NCBI RefSeq assembly: GCF_027214005.1
Contig: NZ_JAPWGY010000007.1
Location: 62,001 to 126,000 of the forward strand
DNA length: 64,000 nucleotides
Reading direction: 5' to 3'
DNA from: Kiloniella laminariae
GTDB lineage: Bacteria > Pseudomonadota > Alphaproteobacteria > Kiloniellales > Kiloniellaceae
Notes under the pieces: generated by a model
Told to the model about the DNA's origin: nothing
Databases searched by the model: none
Seen by the model: only the letters and a program-made list of their open reading frames with translations
Shown: in pieces, positions 8,580 through 17,698 of the stretch
How the letters are laid out: the number at the start of each line of letters is the position of its first letter
Position numbering within the stretch: position 1 is the stretch's first letter
Position numbers and translations under genes: made by a program

Positions 8580-9742
8580 GATGTTGCTTGTGCCCCACCT
8601 GTAATTTTTTGCACGTCAGGTGGGGGAGACAGCTTGGATAGAGCATTCTGGTAAGAAGGGTCCATACGCCAGCTATCTGCTATCAGCTTTGCATCATCGA
8701 CACTAACCTTATCATAGATCAACATGGCACGGGACAAGTCTCTTGGATCCGTTGTCTGCCCTTCCGGGTGGCCCTTGCGGCTGAGGAGAAAGATCGTAGC
8801 GAACATCTGCTTGGGAATGCCCATGGCAAGGCAAAGAATGGCAACACCTTCGCCCTTGGTTTCGTACAGTGCCTTGCGAAGACCATCCTGACGGAAACCA
8901 CTCATCTCACAGAACATAGCCTCGAACAGTTCGATTTCCCCCTGTCGCAGAGACTGAATCAGGGTGGCAGTAGTCAGCTTTTTGTCTTTGTTGAGTTTAC
9001 GGGCGAGAGTCGTCGCGGGTTTTTCCTGTGGAGCTGTCAGGCGATCCCGATCGATAAGTTTGTGGACACCTGATTGAATCCGGTTGTCGAGATCCTGAAT
9101 GTCCACAGGGAAATTTCTGAGAATATGGGATCGCAGGGCTGCAGAAACCCACCAGTACATTCTCTCTGCCAGATAAAGAGGAAGATCTCGCCGATTAATC
9201 AGGGGTTCCTGAAAGTCATCAATCCGCCTGGACTGCTCGCTCAGGTATTCGAGCGTCAATGTCGTAATCTCTGCGGAATGGTTTTCAAGTAATGTCTTGA
9301 TGACATCCTTTTGTCCTGTATTGATCAGCGCATCGGAAACCTCTGAACTGATATCCTTGCGCATTGCGATCGAGAGCTGATGCTGATGGGTTCTGGTTTT
9401 GATAATGTCGACCAGGTCCTCATCTTCAATAATAGGGCTGTCCATTAAAATGGGGCGCGCGACTTCAATTTCGTCATTGGCAAGCATCAGGATAAGCTCG
9501 TGCGGGACCGTGTTGGCTGAGGACAGTTCATCGCTTAATGCCTTGCGAACGAGGATCTCTACATCACTGATCAGCTTGCCCAGGATATCGGTCATAAGGG
9601 CTCTTTCCAGTTCGGAAAGGGCTTTTTCTTCGTTTGAAAAGAGGCTGCCAATGGTGCGCGCAAGGGTTTCTCGCCCCTTGACCGAACGGTCCAGAGCCAT
9701 AGCAAGCAGTTTTTGCAGGTTTTGGTTTTGGTTCTCTGGCAA
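8576..9742 (-). CDS. DUF2336 family protein
   Basis: This 388-residue soluble, mostly alpha-helical protein matches what I know of DUF2336: repeated helical pairs of HEAT-like character (D-I-L-G-K-L-I-S-D-V-E, then L-I-L-M-L-A-N-D-E-I-E-V-A-R-P-I-L) and the later L-A-E-R-M-Y-W-W-V-S block. The start is a TTG at 9742; an in-frame ATG 14 codons later is an alternative. The family is nearly confined to alphaproteobacteria and has no agreed biochemical role. Tight coupling to a PAS histidine kinase suggests a signalling adaptor, which is inference only. Confidence 0.88.
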   Translation of the reverse strand: MPENQNQNLQKLLAMALDRSVKGRETLARTIGSLFSNEEKALSELERALMTDILGKLISDVEILVRKALSDELSSANTVPHELILMLANDEIEVARPILMDSPIIEDEDLVDIIKTRTHQHQLSIAMRKDISSEVSDALINTGQKDVIKTLLENHSAEITTLTLEYLSEQSRRIDDFQEPLINRRDLPLYLAERMYWWVSAALRSHILRNFPVDIQDLDNRIQSGVHKLIDRDRLTAPQEKPATTLARKLNKDKKLTTATLIQSLRQGEIELFEAMFCEMSGFRQDGLRKALYETKGEGVAILCLAMGIPKQMFATIFLLSRKGHPEGQTTDPRDLSRAMLIYDKVSVDDAKLIADSWRMDPSYQNALSKLSPPPDVQKITGGAQATS

Positions 9743-10203
9743 AGGAACCCCCGCTTTCTTTTCTAACCCCGATTGCGCTACTTGCGCGATTTATGCCTCA
9801 TCTTAAGGCACTATTTTTATCTATTATCTGAGAGAACAGGCCTAAGGGCAGGGTCTCACAGTAAAAACAATTACACCAAAATTAATAAAGAGAGTCTTAA
9901 TTTTTTATGACAGGGCCAAGTATGGCAGAAATGATTTCTTCAATATACTAAATATAGAGTTGAAGTTGTCTTCTTATCACTATTTATATGCCTTTCTAAA
10001 ACCTGGATGGCCTTGTTTGGAAAGATTCAAATCTAATAATTAGAGCGAGAATCGATCTGGAACCTCCATTTAAAGTGTATACTTTTCGGTTTTTTCAGGT
10101 GAAAGGATGATCTTTATTGGGAATTAAGTCTTGTTGACTTGGGGCTGATGTGCTCAGGGAGGATGTTAAGTATATTTTTACCACCAGAAGGCACACTAGA
10201 TTT
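9743..10203. other. AT-rich intergenic stretch upstream of the DUF2336 gene
   Basis: About 460 bp are without a convincing gene. The sequence is distinctly AT-rich and must hold the promoter of the DUF2336/kinase pair. A frame beginning at a GTG (10150) runs into the small gene at 10204, but its Shine-Dalgarno context is poor. No strong hairpin was seen. Confidence 0.5.
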
Positions 10204-10461
10204 ATGAAAATTCCCACTCGTTCTGATATCAGCATTACACCGGGCACCCCCCGGGAAAATGCAGGAAAATCCTCTGGTGTTGATGGCGGAGTCCATCAAG
10301 CTGATCGCTTGCGATCCCTAAAAACACTAAAACCCTTCAAGGGGGATCTCAGGGCGGGCGGTATTGGTGAAATTCTACGGGAACTCTTTGAGGCAGCCCG
10401 GATGGCAGCAGAGTCCGGACGGATTATGCCACGGGGTTCATTCCTGAATATTGTCGTGTAG
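10204..10461 (+). CDS. Small hypothetical protein
   Basis: I do not recognise this 85-residue protein. The ATG at 10204 has AAGG 12 bases upstream; an in-frame GTG at 10150 is the alternative. The protein is soluble, with a Gly/Ser-rich N-terminal third, a basic segment (R-L-R-S-L-K-T-L-K-P-F-K), an amphipathic helix (E-I-L-R-E-L-F-E-A-A-R) and a hydrophobic end in I-V-V. The predicted secondary structure looks like a real protein rather than a random frame. It converges with the Lrp-type gene. It might be a small regulator or an export substrate, but nothing supports a specific function. Confidence 0.5.
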   Translation: MKIPTRSDISITPGTPRENAGKSSGVDGGVHQADRLRSLKTLKPFKGDLRAGGIGEILRELFEAARMAAESGRIMPRGSFLNIVV

Positions 10462-10512
10462 TTTCTTGCATTTCTTTCCGAAGACTTTGTAACCGTGAGT
10501 TTGAAGTGTTGT

Positions 10513-10956
10513 CTACACCGAACTGAGCAGAATGCTGGTTTCGCTATTCAGGATTCCTTCGATCATTCTGACTTCCCGCAAAATCCGGTCAAAATCATGA
10601 AGGCTTTGTGCCCTGATTTCAGCAATGAGATCCCAGCTGCCATTTGTTGTGTGCAGGGTGTGGAGTTCTGGAAGGCCTCGGAGTTTCCGAATAACCTGCG
10701 TTGTTGAGCGCCCGGCAACCTCAATGGTCATGATCGCCTTGATCAACCCGGGCTGACTATCCTCTCTGACCCGAATTGTGAAGCCGAGGAGAGCACCTGT
10801 TTCCAGAAGTCTATCTATACGATTCTGTATTGTTCCTCTGGATACTTTCAAGATCTGCGCAAGTTTCGAAATAGAGGCCCGGCCATCTCTGCGTAATACT
10901 GTGATCAACTCTCTGTCCAGATCGTCGAATTTGTACAGGGGGTCTTTTGTATTCAT
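10513..10956 (-). CDS. Lrp/AsnC-family transcriptional regulator
   Basis: The 147-residue protein has an N-terminal HTH (D-D-L-D-R-E-L-I-x-x-L-R-R-D-G-R-A-S-I-S-K-L-A, then V-S-R-G-T-I-Q-N-R-I-D-R-L) and a C-terminal RAM ligand-binding domain. Both are the usual size for the family. The ATG at 10956 is preferred to the GTG at 10977. It is transcribed away from the ornithine cyclodeaminase gene. Regulators in this position often activate arginine/ornithine catabolic genes when the amino acid is present (compare PutR or BkdR types), so it is probably the regulator of the next operon. Candidate sites lie in the divergent gap. Confidence 0.92.
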   Translation of the reverse strand: MNTKDPLYKFDDLDRELITVLRRDGRASISKLAQILKVSRGTIQNRIDRLLETGALLGFTIRVREDSQPGLIKAIMTIEVAGRSTTQVIRKLRGLPELHTLHTTNGSWDLIAEIRAQSLHDFDRILREVRMIEGILNSETSILLSSV

Positions 10957-10997
10957 TAAGGATCTTTCTTTAGTCACTGCTAGGGCTCTGCCAATAT

Positions 10998-11042
10998 GTC
11001 AATATCAACTGGCATTTTGACGTATTCTCTGCACAAATTTGT
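10998..11042. promoter_or_regulatory. Candidate Lrp-type operator region
   Basis: GTCAA (10998-11002) is repeated in inverted form as TTGAC (11017-11021), and a perfect palindrome ACAAATTTGT lies at 11033-11042. Both sit in the divergent gap between the Lrp-type gene and the ocd leader. AT-rich inverted half-sites of this type suit Lrp/AsnC regulators, but binding is inferred. Confidence 0.4.
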
Positions 11043-11066
11043 ATTGTTGTGACATTTAATGCAACA

Positions 11067-11143
11067 GCCTGTCTGGATAACCTGTGTGCCTCAACCCTAA
11101 AAAAGGTGCCTCAGGCATCCAGATTTCACTCAACCAGACAGGC
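11067..11143 (+). promoter_or_regulatory. Structured leader of ocd-ctlX, candidate switching RNA
   Basis: GCCTGTCTGG (11067-11076) and CCAGACAGGC (11134-11143) form a perfect 10-bp inverted repeat enclosing 57 bases. The right arm ends seven bases before the chosen ATG and holds the only nearby AGG. The left arm can instead pair internally: CTGGAT (11073-11078) with ATCCAG (11117-11122), continued by CCTG/CAGG. The two folds exclude each other. The direct repeat GTGCCTCA at 11086 and 11106 is also present. A DNA operator is the main alternative. Confidence 0.45.
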
Positions 11144-11150
11144 ATATAAA

Positions 11151-12230
11151 ATGAAACAGCTATCCCCGGGGCAACAAAACCAGGTTCCCTTTGTCAGCGT
11201 AGAACACATGACAAGCATTGTTCTCGCCCAAGGGGTCGAAACATTTTTGTCAGAGTTAACCGATTACATAGAAGAAGATTACAAGCGCTGGATGCTTTTT
11301 GACAAAACTCCCCGGGTCGCCTCACATTCGCAAGAAGGGGTTGTGGAGCTGATGCCGACCAGTGATGGGGAAATCTACAGCTTCAAGTATGTGAACGGGC
11401 ACCCCAAGAACAGTAAAAAGGGGTTGCAAACCGTCACGGCCTTTGGGGCGCTTTCGGATGTTGATAGCGGCTATCCCGTACTTTTATCAGAAATGACAAT
11501 TCTGACAGCTTTGAGGACAGCGGCGACTTCTGCCCTTGCCGCAAAACATCTGGTACTCGGAGGCGAGGAAAAAAAAGGGTCTTCTCTGACGATGGCGCTG
11601 ATTGGAAATGGTGCCCAGTCCGAATTCCAGGCGTTGGGATTCAGAGCAATTCTCGGCGTAGAAAAGCTGCGGCTTTACGATATTGATAAGACTGCAACGC
11701 GGAAATGTGCAGAAAACCTTGAAAAATTGGGCTTTCAGATTGTCAGTTGTGGTTCTGTGGATGAAGTTGTTCTCGGTGCGGATATTATTACAACCGTGAC
11801 TGCAGATAAGCAGAACGCAACAATCCTGACGGATAACATGGTTGGTGCAGGCGTTTATATAAATGCGGTTGGGGGAGACTGCCCGGGCAAGACTGAACTG
11901 CATCGGGATATTCTTCTACGGGCAGATATTTTTGCGGAGTACCTGCCTCAAACCCGCATAGAAGGTGAAATTCAACAACTGGATCCGGATCATCCGGTCA
12001 TCGAGCTGTGGGAAATTATCCAGGGTAAATCCGATTGGAAAAAAGGAGGGAAAAATGTGATTCTCTTCGACAGTGTCGGGTTCGCCATCGAAGATTTTTC
12101 CGCCTTGCGTTACGTTAAGGATCTGTTGCTCAAGACCGGGCACTATCAATTGCTGGACATGATCGCCGAACCTGAGGACCCCAGAAATCTTTTTGGGATG
12201 CTGCAGAACTCTCGCAAGTCTGCGGCTTGA
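11151..12230 (+). CDS. ocd: Ornithine cyclodeaminase / mu-crystallin family
   Basis: The enzyme of this family converts L-ornithine to L-proline and ammonia with NAD as internal redox cofactor. From the ATG at 11151 the protein has 359 residues, the usual length, with the family block V-E-T-F-L-S-E-L-T-D-Y-I-E shortly after the start. The GTG at 11049 would add 34 residues of unlikely composition. The Rossmann motif is G-N-G-A-Q-S-E-F, and the L-Y-D-I-D-K acidic turn follows. Lys, Glu and Asp residues expected in the active site lie in G-L-Q-T-V-T and in the D-I-F-A-E-Y region. The next gene is a citrulline/arginine-hydrolase-type enzyme, which supports ornithine as substrate. Control probably involves the divergent Lrp-type protein and the structured leader. 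Confidence 0.88.
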   Translation: MKQLSPGQQNQVPFVSVEHMTSIVLAQGVETFLSELTDYIEEDYKRWMLFDKTPRVASHSQEGVVELMPTSDGEIYSFKYVNGHPKNSKKGLQTVTAFGALSDVDSGYPVLLSEMTILTALRTAATSALAAKHLVLGGEEKKGSSLTMALIGNGAQSEFQALGFRAILGVEKLRLYDIDKTATRKCAENLEKLGFQIVSCGSVDEVVLGADIITTVTADKQNATILTDNMVGAGVYINAVGGDCPGKTELHRDILLRADIFAEYLPQTRIEGEIQQLDPDHPVIELWEIIQGKSDWKKGGKNVILFDSVGFAIEDFSALRYVKDLLLKTGHYQLLDMIAEPEDPRNLFGMLQNSRKSAA

Positions 12231-12281
12231 TTGCCTGATGCTTTATACTGTCCCGCTGTCAGGGATGATCCGAGGTTCAAG

Positions 12282-13208
12282 ATGAAAAGTCACAGTGTAC
12301 AGGCGCCATCCGCCGTGGTGTTGATCCGCCCCCATCATTTCTTCCCAAATCCACAAACTGCTGTTGATAACAGCTTTCAGGTGAATGAAGCAGGCTCCAG
12401 TCCCCAAGCCGTTGCCCGGGCTGCCTTCCAGGAAGCAAGTGACGTAATCACTACGCTGGAAGCCCGGGGCGTCCGGGTGCATGTTTTTGAAGATGAAACC
12501 GACCAGACACCTGACTCTGTCTTTCCCAATAACTGGTTTTCAACGCATCCAGGCGGGCATGTCGCGATCTATCCGATGTTTGCAGCGAACCGGCGAAAAG
12601 AACGGCGGTATGATGTCATTGAAATGCTCAAGCAGAAATACAGAGTACAGGAAGTTATTGATTACTCCGGGCTTGAGCCGGATGGCCTCTTTCTGGAGGG
12701 CACGGGAGCAATGGTGCTCGATCATATTGAACGAATAGCCTATGCCATCCGCTCTAACCGGACTGATCCAGTGTTGCTTGAACGGTTCTGCACACAGTTC
12801 AATTATGAGCCGATGGTTTTTGAAGCGCGGGACCGTAAGGGGGTTGCTGTGTACCACACCAATGTCCTGATGTGCATCGCCACCGATTTTGCCGCGATTT
12901 CACTGGCCATGGTGGCAGATACAAAACGAAGAGCTGAAATTGCCCGGCGCCTGGAGGAATCCGGGCGTGAGATTATTGACCTTTCGGAAGAACAGATTGC
13001 TCATTTTGCGGGGAATATGATGGAAATCCGTGGCAAGGACGGGCGGATTCTGGCGTTGTCACAGACTACGTATGACGTGTTGGACAGTGCCCAGATTCGA
13101 AACATCGAAAACTACATACCCCTGGTTCCCCTGAATATTCCTTCGATCGAAAAAGCCGGGGGATCTGTACGTTGTATGCTGGCAGGTATTCACCTCTCGA
13201 GCCGGTGA
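12282..13208 (+). CDS. ctlX: CtlX-type citrulline hydrolase / amidinotransferase-fold enzyme
   Basis: The 308-residue protein of the guanidino-group-modifying fold starts at ATG 12282 behind GAGGTTCAAG. The Asp-rich and His motifs of the active site are visible: Q-T-P-D-S-V-F-P-N-N-W-F, then V-Y-H-T-N-V-L-M, with the nucleophilic cysteine in S-V-R-C-M-L-A-G near the C-terminus. The overall pattern matches CtlX, which cleaves citrulline to ornithine, CO2 and ammonia. With the upstream cyclodeaminase it would turn citrulline into proline in two steps. It lies 51 bp after ocd and ends at a strong terminator, so the two form an operon. Arginine deiminase or dimethylarginine hydrolase activity is a less likely alternative. 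Confidence 0.82.
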   Translation: MKSHSVQAPSAVVLIRPHHFFPNPQTAVDNSFQVNEAGSSPQAVARAAFQEASDVITTLEARGVRVHVFEDETDQTPDSVFPNNWFSTHPGGHVAIYPMFAANRRKERRYDVIEMLKQKYRVQEVIDYSGLEPDGLFLEGTGAMVLDHIERIAYAIRSNRTDPVLLERFCTQFNYEPMVFEARDRKGVAVYHTNVLMCIATDFAAISLAMVADTKRRAEIARRLEESGREIIDLSEEQIAHFAGNMMEIRGKDGRILALSQTTYDVLDSAQIRNIENYIPLVPLNIPSIEKAGGSVRCMLAGIHLSSR

Positions 13209-13250
13209 AGGGCGGGATGAAGTGCTGTTTTGCGCTTTGGGGTTTTAAAA

Positions 13251-13281
13251 AAGGAACACACAGCAGGGTGTTCCTTTTTTT
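13251..13281 (+). terminator. Intrinsic terminator after ocd-ctlX
   Basis: AAGGAACAC (13251-13259) pairs perfectly with GTGTTCCTT (13268-13276). The loop has eight bases and a run of seven T follows from 13275. Confidence 0.92.
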
Positions 13282-13506
13282 GTCCGTGAAGAGAGAAGAC
13301 ATGAATTTATAGATTGAAGTGATGTGTTACATCGATTGAAACAATAATATGTCGGTTTTGTCGTATATATATAACATTTCTAGTGAGAATTATTTATTTT
13401 TCTCTCTTTTTGTCTGATTTCTGTGGCAAATATTAGTGTAATGTTAAAGGATCGTGCCTAGCGTTCATATTGTCCAGAAGATGATATTCAATCAGGGAGT
13501 TACCCG

Positions 13507-15615
13507 ATGCTGTCCAGAGCCCTTACAATCCGTAACAGTCTTTATGCTGTGGCATTGATTTTGACAGGTCTTGTTATTTATCAGGCTGCGACATCAGCGT
13601 TGCGGGACTGGCAAGATTACCAGAGTGCGCAGGCAACGCTCGAATCAAACCGGGTTGAAGGACAGTTGATAACTGCTGCAAAATACTGGGCCGAGGAAAG
13701 GTCTCTTTCCAACGTGGCCATTGCGGACAGCCAGGTCATTTCCGACGCAGGAAAACAGGCTTTGAAGGCCGCAAGGGAAAAAGCGGATGAGAATTACCTT
13801 CTCGCCGTTGAATGGCTGGGTGCCGAGGGAGATTTTGCCAATAAACAAGTTGTACTGGAGGAAGCCCAAACCGCCTTTGCTGCGCTGCAGGAGCTTCGTC
13901 CGGGAGTCGATACCTATATTTCTGTGCCCAAATTCCAACGGGATCGTAAAGTTGGAGACGCTGCCGAACCTACGATTACCGGAATGATCATGGCGTCAAA
14001 GATTCTACGCGATCGCAGTGCGTTTCGCCCGATCGAATCAGGGGCGGAATTCAACACGATCCAACAGTTGAAGAACAGTGCCTGGGTGATGAGCGAATAT
14101 GCCAGCCGGGAAAAGGCTGGTATCGCTTATGCTATTTCGAAAAAGGTCAAGTTAAGGGGAACGCGCCTCAAAAACTTTTTTATGGACCGCGGGCGTCTAG
14201 AAGTCGCCTGGAGCGAATTTGTTGCCTATGGACATCAGCCTGATGCTCTGCCGGCGATTACAGCGGTCATTACTGAAATGGAGAGCAGCTTTTTCAGTGA
14301 GGCGGGGTTTGAGGGCCTGCGGGAGGATGTTTATAAAAAGGGTATTGATGGGGACGACTATCCCGTTGACGAAGCGGGTTGGTCAAAAAGATCAGAAAGC
14401 GCGATCAGCTATATCTGGGATCTGGTTGATCTGACCAACGCGAAGTCCGTGGAACTGGCAAACATTGCTGCGGCAGAAAGCTGGAACCGCTTGGTTATTC
14501 GGGCGATCATCCTTTCCATTGGTGTGGCGGCTGGCCTGGTTTCCTTCTGGATTGTTGCTGTGCGTGTAATCCTGCCTCTGAAGTTGATTACAGAGTCGAT
14601 GCAGGAACTTGTTGATGGCAATCTGGATGTTGAGATCACCGGGGCTGACCGACAGGATGAAGTTGCCGATATGGCGAGGGCAGTGCTTGTTTTCCGCGAT
14701 AATGCCCTGGAGGTCAAACGCCTTGGGCTGGAGCGTGAAGAAACTGAACGGCGCGCTGAAACGGAAAAGCGTCAGGCAATGGTCGAACTGGCAGATCGTT
14801 TTGAAAACGAGGTCAAAGGGATTGTCCAGACAGTTTCTGCTGCGGCAACAGAAATGCGCAGCACAGCCGAGAGTATGCAGGTAACAGCAGGGAACACTTC
14901 CCAACAGGCTGTGGCTGTTACCTCGGCGTCCGAACACGCCTCTGGCAACGTTCAGACTGTTGCGGCAGCGGCGGAGGAGCTTTCCAGCTCTATCAATGAG
15001 ATCAGCCGCCAAGTGAGCCAGTCTACCACAATAGCCGGTGATGCGGTCGACCGGGCTGATGATGCAAATCAACAGGTTACAGGGCTGTTGGCAGCTTCGA
15101 CCAAAATCGGGGAAGTGATCAAGCTGATCTCTGATATTGCAGAGCAAACCAACCTTCTTGCCCTCAATGCGACCATTGAAGCGGCAAGAGCGGGGGATGC
15201 GGGCAAGGGCTTTGCCGTGGTGGCCAGCGAGGTCAAGAGTCTGGCGACACAAACGGCAAAAGCCACTGAAGAAATATCGTTGCAGATTACCGGGATTCAA
15301 GGGGCCACGGATACGGCTGCTGATGCGATCGGGAAAATTACCGGAACCATCAAGCAGATTAACGAGATCACCGCTTCCGTTGCCGCGGCTGTTGAAGAGC
15401 AGGGTGCCGCGACCCAGGAAATCTCCCGGAATGTCCAGGAGGCTGCTGCGGCGACCAGCGAGGTTACTACAACCATTTCGGATGTTACCGGTGGTGTCGA
15501 AGAGACCGGTCGTTCTGCTCAAGACGTTCTGGCGGCAGCTTCCGAACTGTCGCAGCAAGCCGAGATGCTGAATGTTCAGGTCGACAATTTCATCCATGAA
15601 ATCAGGAGCGCTTGA
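13507..15615 (+). CDS. Methyl-accepting chemotaxis protein
   Basis: This transmembrane chemoreceptor has 702 residues. A first membrane helix lies at about residues 10-28. A long, mainly helical periplasmic region of about 300 residues follows, with a W-A-E-E-R-S-L-S motif that recalls nitrate-sensing NIT-type helical domains. The second membrane helix is near 325-348. A HAMP domain ([11 protein letters not shown]) comes next, then the signalling coiled coil with the conserved hairpin tip [10 protein letters not shown] and A-A-R-A-G. It has no C-terminal pentapeptide tether for CheR. No che genes are in the window. Its ligand is unknown; the neighbours handle guanidino compounds and ornithine, which is only suggestive. 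Confidence 0.95.
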   Translation: MLSRALTIRNSLYAVALILTGLVIYQAATSALRDWQDYQSAQATLESNRVEGQLITAAKYWAEERSLSNVAIADSQVISDAGKQALKAAREKADENYLLAVEWLGAEGDFANKQVVLEEAQTAFAALQELRPGVDTYISVPKFQRDRKVGDAAEPTITGMIMASKILRDRSAFRPIESGAEFNTIQQLKNSAWVMSEYASREKAGIAYAISKKVKLRGTRLKNFFMDRGRLEVAWSEFVAYGHQPDALPAITAVITEMESSFFSEAGFEGLREDVYKKGIDGDDYPVDEAGWSKRSESAISYIWDLVDLTNAKSVELANIAAAESWNRLVIRAIILSIGVAAGLVSFWIVAVRVILPLKLITESMQELVDGNLDVEITGADRQDEVADMARAVLVFRDNALEVKRLGLEREETERRAETEKRQAMVELADRFENEVKGIVQTVSAAATEMRSTAESMQVTAGNTSQQAVAVTSASEHASGNVQTVAAAAEELSSSINEISRQVSQSTTIAGDAVDRADDANQQVTGLLAASTKIGEVIKLISDIAEQTNLLALNATIEAARAGDAGKGFAVVASEVKSLATQTAKATEEISLQITGIQGATDTAADAIGKITGTIKQINEITASVAAAVEEQGAATQEISRNVQEAAAATSEVTTTISDVTGGVEETGRSAQDVLAAASELSQQAEMLNVQVDNFIHEIRSA

Positions 15616-15641
15616 CCTGAATAGCCAGGGGCAATGGCCGC

Positions 15642-16544
15642 TTAAGGCTGATTTGCCCAGGTTTGAATCTCTTGGATAAAACCCCTGACAACAGGCGAGA
15701 GGTGGGTCCCCGCGCGGGTGCCCAGTTCAAAAACCGATGTGTAGCCGAAACGGGCGGGGCAGAGGCAACGTAGCAGGCCCTTCTCGACCCAGCGCTGCGC
15801 ATAGTGATCTGGCAGGTGGCCGAGGAAATGACCGGTCATGATCAGGTAGACCAGCCCCTCCATATGGTACGATGTTGCGTTACAGGTCCCGATGCCCAGG
15901 TTTGAGGGGTGGGGGCGTCCAGCTGTATAGCCTCTCTGGGCCTGTCGATGGACGGTTATATCGACTTCGGCAATCGCCTGGTCGTCCGCTTCAAACAGGG
16001 GATGACCTTTGCCGCAATAGAGATTCTGATGTTCATCAAACAAGGTGCTGTAGTTTATGCCGGGAAGATGTCTGGGAAAGGCACCGATGATGATGTCCAG
16101 TCGTTGTTCAAGGAGTTCACGCTCCAGCTGATTGGGCGATAACACAGTCAAAACGATCTCGATATCTGCTTTGGGTTCCAGAAAGCTCTGCAGGGCTTCT
16201 GTCATTGGGGCAGAGGGGTGCGTTATCAGGTTGTCAGCAAAACCCAGGGATAGCCTGCCACTGAGTTCTTTTTTCAAATCAGAGACGACACTTTTGAAGC
16301 CGCCAATCTGATGAAACAGGGTTTGAGCGGCCTTGTAGATATTCTCGCCTTCGCTCGTCAGGGAGAACCCGGTACGTCCTCTCTGACAAAGACGCAATCC
16401 CAGTCGGGTTTCCAGATCAGATATCTGCGAGCTGATGGTTGAGACGCTGGTATTCAGTTCTGCTTGTGCAGCGGAAAAGCCCCGGCAATCTGCAACGGTG
16501 ATGAAAACCCTGAGGAGCCGGAGATCAACGGTATCAAGCTGCAT
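15642..16544 (-). CDS. LysR-family transcriptional regulator
   Basis: The 300-residue protein has an N-terminal winged helix (V-D-L-R-L-L-R-V-F-I-T-V-A, then S-A-A-Q-A-E-L-N-T-S-V-S-T-I-S) and a C-terminal periplasmic-binding-like effector domain starting near residue 90. It is divergent from the ureohydrolase gene across a 155-bp gap, the usual arrangement for a LysR activator and its target. In Pseudomonas, LysR proteins control guanidinobutyrase or agmatinase genes in this way, so control of the neighbour is likely. The effector would be the guanidino compound; this is inference. Confidence 0.93.
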   Translation of the reverse strand: MQLDTVDLRLLRVFITVADCRGFSAAQAELNTSVSTISSQISDLETRLGLRLCQRGRTGFSLTSEGENIYKAAQTLFHQIGGFKSVVSDLKKELSGRLSLGFADNLITHPSAPMTEALQSFLEPKADIEIVLTVLSPNQLERELLEQRLDIIIGAFPRHLPGINYSTLFDEHQNLYCGKGHPLFEADDQAIAEVDITVHRQAQRGYTAGRPHPSNLGIGTCNATSYHMEGLVYLIMTGHFLGHLPDHYAQRWVEKGLLRCLCPARFGYTSVFELGTRAGTHLSPVVRGFIQEIQTWANQP

Positions 16545-16699
16545 GATAGTTAGATTATTACCAAAGTTTATTTTGTTATTTCGTAATTTATAGAAGTGTT
16601 GGCGCGAGGGATACTCTTTTCAGCTTTGATTGGGACCAAGCCCCGGGAAAATTCAAATCCGGAAAATACACCCAGAAAAATACAATGAGGAGAGATCTG

Positions 16700-17665
16700 A
16701 TGAGCGATACAACCCAGCTGCCACCTGATGGACTGGATATGCCCAGATTTAGCGGCATCGCCACCTTCATGCGCCTGCCACATGTGAGCGATTTTTCAGG
16801 GTACGACATTGGGATTATTGGAATTCCGTGGGATGCAGGAGTAACCAATCGCCCGGGAACACGCCATGGCCCCCGACAGTTACGCGATATGTCGAGCCTG
16901 ATCCGGCGGTATAACGGGGCAACCTGGGTTGCGCCTTTCGACGATTGTCGAATTGCGGATTTCGGGGATGTGAAGATCAACCCGGTTGATATGGAAGTGA
17001 CCATGGAGCGGGTAAGAGATTTTATCTCGTCTGTACGCAAGGCTGGCGTTATGCCGATGGTGGCAGGGGGGGACCATATGATCAGCCTGCCTGTCTTGCG
17101 GGGACTGGTTTCCGGACGCGGCCCTGTCGGAATGGTACACTTTGATGCTCATATGGATGTGAATGATAGCTATTTTGGCGGCAGCAAATTTACGCATGGT
17201 ACGCCGTTTCGCCGGGCAATCGAAGAAAATCTGCTTGATCCTGAGAGGGTGGTCCAGATCGGCATCCGTGGCTCGCGGTATGACCGTTCAGATGAAGAAT
17301 ATGCCAAGGAAGTCGGTATCAGGGTTATTACAATCGAGGAATATTATGATCTGGGAATAAAACAGGTTATTGCCGAAATACATCGGGTTGTGGGGCAGGG
17401 AGAAACCTATGTAACCTTTGATATTGATGCCCTGGATCCCAGCTATGCCCCAGGCACAGGGACGCCGGAGATTGGGGGCTATACACCATTTGATGCGCAG
17501 GTCATGATCCGCAGTCTGGGAGATCTGAATCTGATCGGGGCCGATCTGGTGGAAGTTTCCCCGCCCTTTGACCAGTCTGGTGGCACAGCAATTGTTGGTG
17601 TTAATCTGATGTTCGAGCTGATCTGTGTACTGTCGCAGGCGCGTTGCAGGCAGAGAAACGGTTAA
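16700..17665 (+). CDS. Ureohydrolase: agmatinase or guanidinobutyrase family
   Basis: The binuclear-manganese enzyme of this family hydrolyses a guanidino compound to urea and an amine. The 321-residue protein begins at ATG 16700 with GAGGAGAG just upstream; the ATG at 16685 is too close to that site. Metal ligands are seen in G-G-D-H, F-D-A-H-M-D and F-D-I-D-A-L-D-P, and the substrate-side G-T-G-T-P-E-I-G-G is intact. The N-terminus with M-R-L-P-H and the pairing with a LysR gene fit guanidinobutyrase or guanidinopropionase at least as well as agmatinase. Arginase is unlikely by sequence pattern. Substrate cannot be settled without comparison. Confidence 0.88.
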   Translation: MSDTTQLPPDGLDMPRFSGIATFMRLPHVSDFSGYDIGIIGIPWDAGVTNRPGTRHGPRQLRDMSSLIRRYNGATWVAPFDDCRIADFGDVKINPVDMEVTMERVRDFISSVRKAGVMPMVAGGDHMISLPVLRGLVSGRGPVGMVHFDAHMDVNDSYFGGSKFTHGTPFRRAIEENLLDPERVVQIGIRGSRYDRSDEEYAKEVGIRVITIEEYYDLGIKQVIAEIHRVVGQGETYVTFDIDALDPSYAPGTGTPEIGGYTPFDAQVMIRSLGDLNLIGADLVEVSPPFDQSGGTAIVGVNLMFELICVLSQARCRQRNG

Positions 17666-17698
17666 GCTTACTTGAAAAGAAGGGACAGCTTCTCGAAG

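Noticed and set aside
10163-10207. 14-codon frame overlapping the start of the small gene at 10204 (ATGA)
   Set aside because: Its AGGGAGG lies directly against the ATG with no spacing, so efficient initiation is unlikely; the overlap is probably chance.
14392-15597. 401-residue minus-strand frame
   Set aside because: It is antisense to the signalling domain of the chemoreceptor, with Cys/Asn/Arg-rich composition and no motif.
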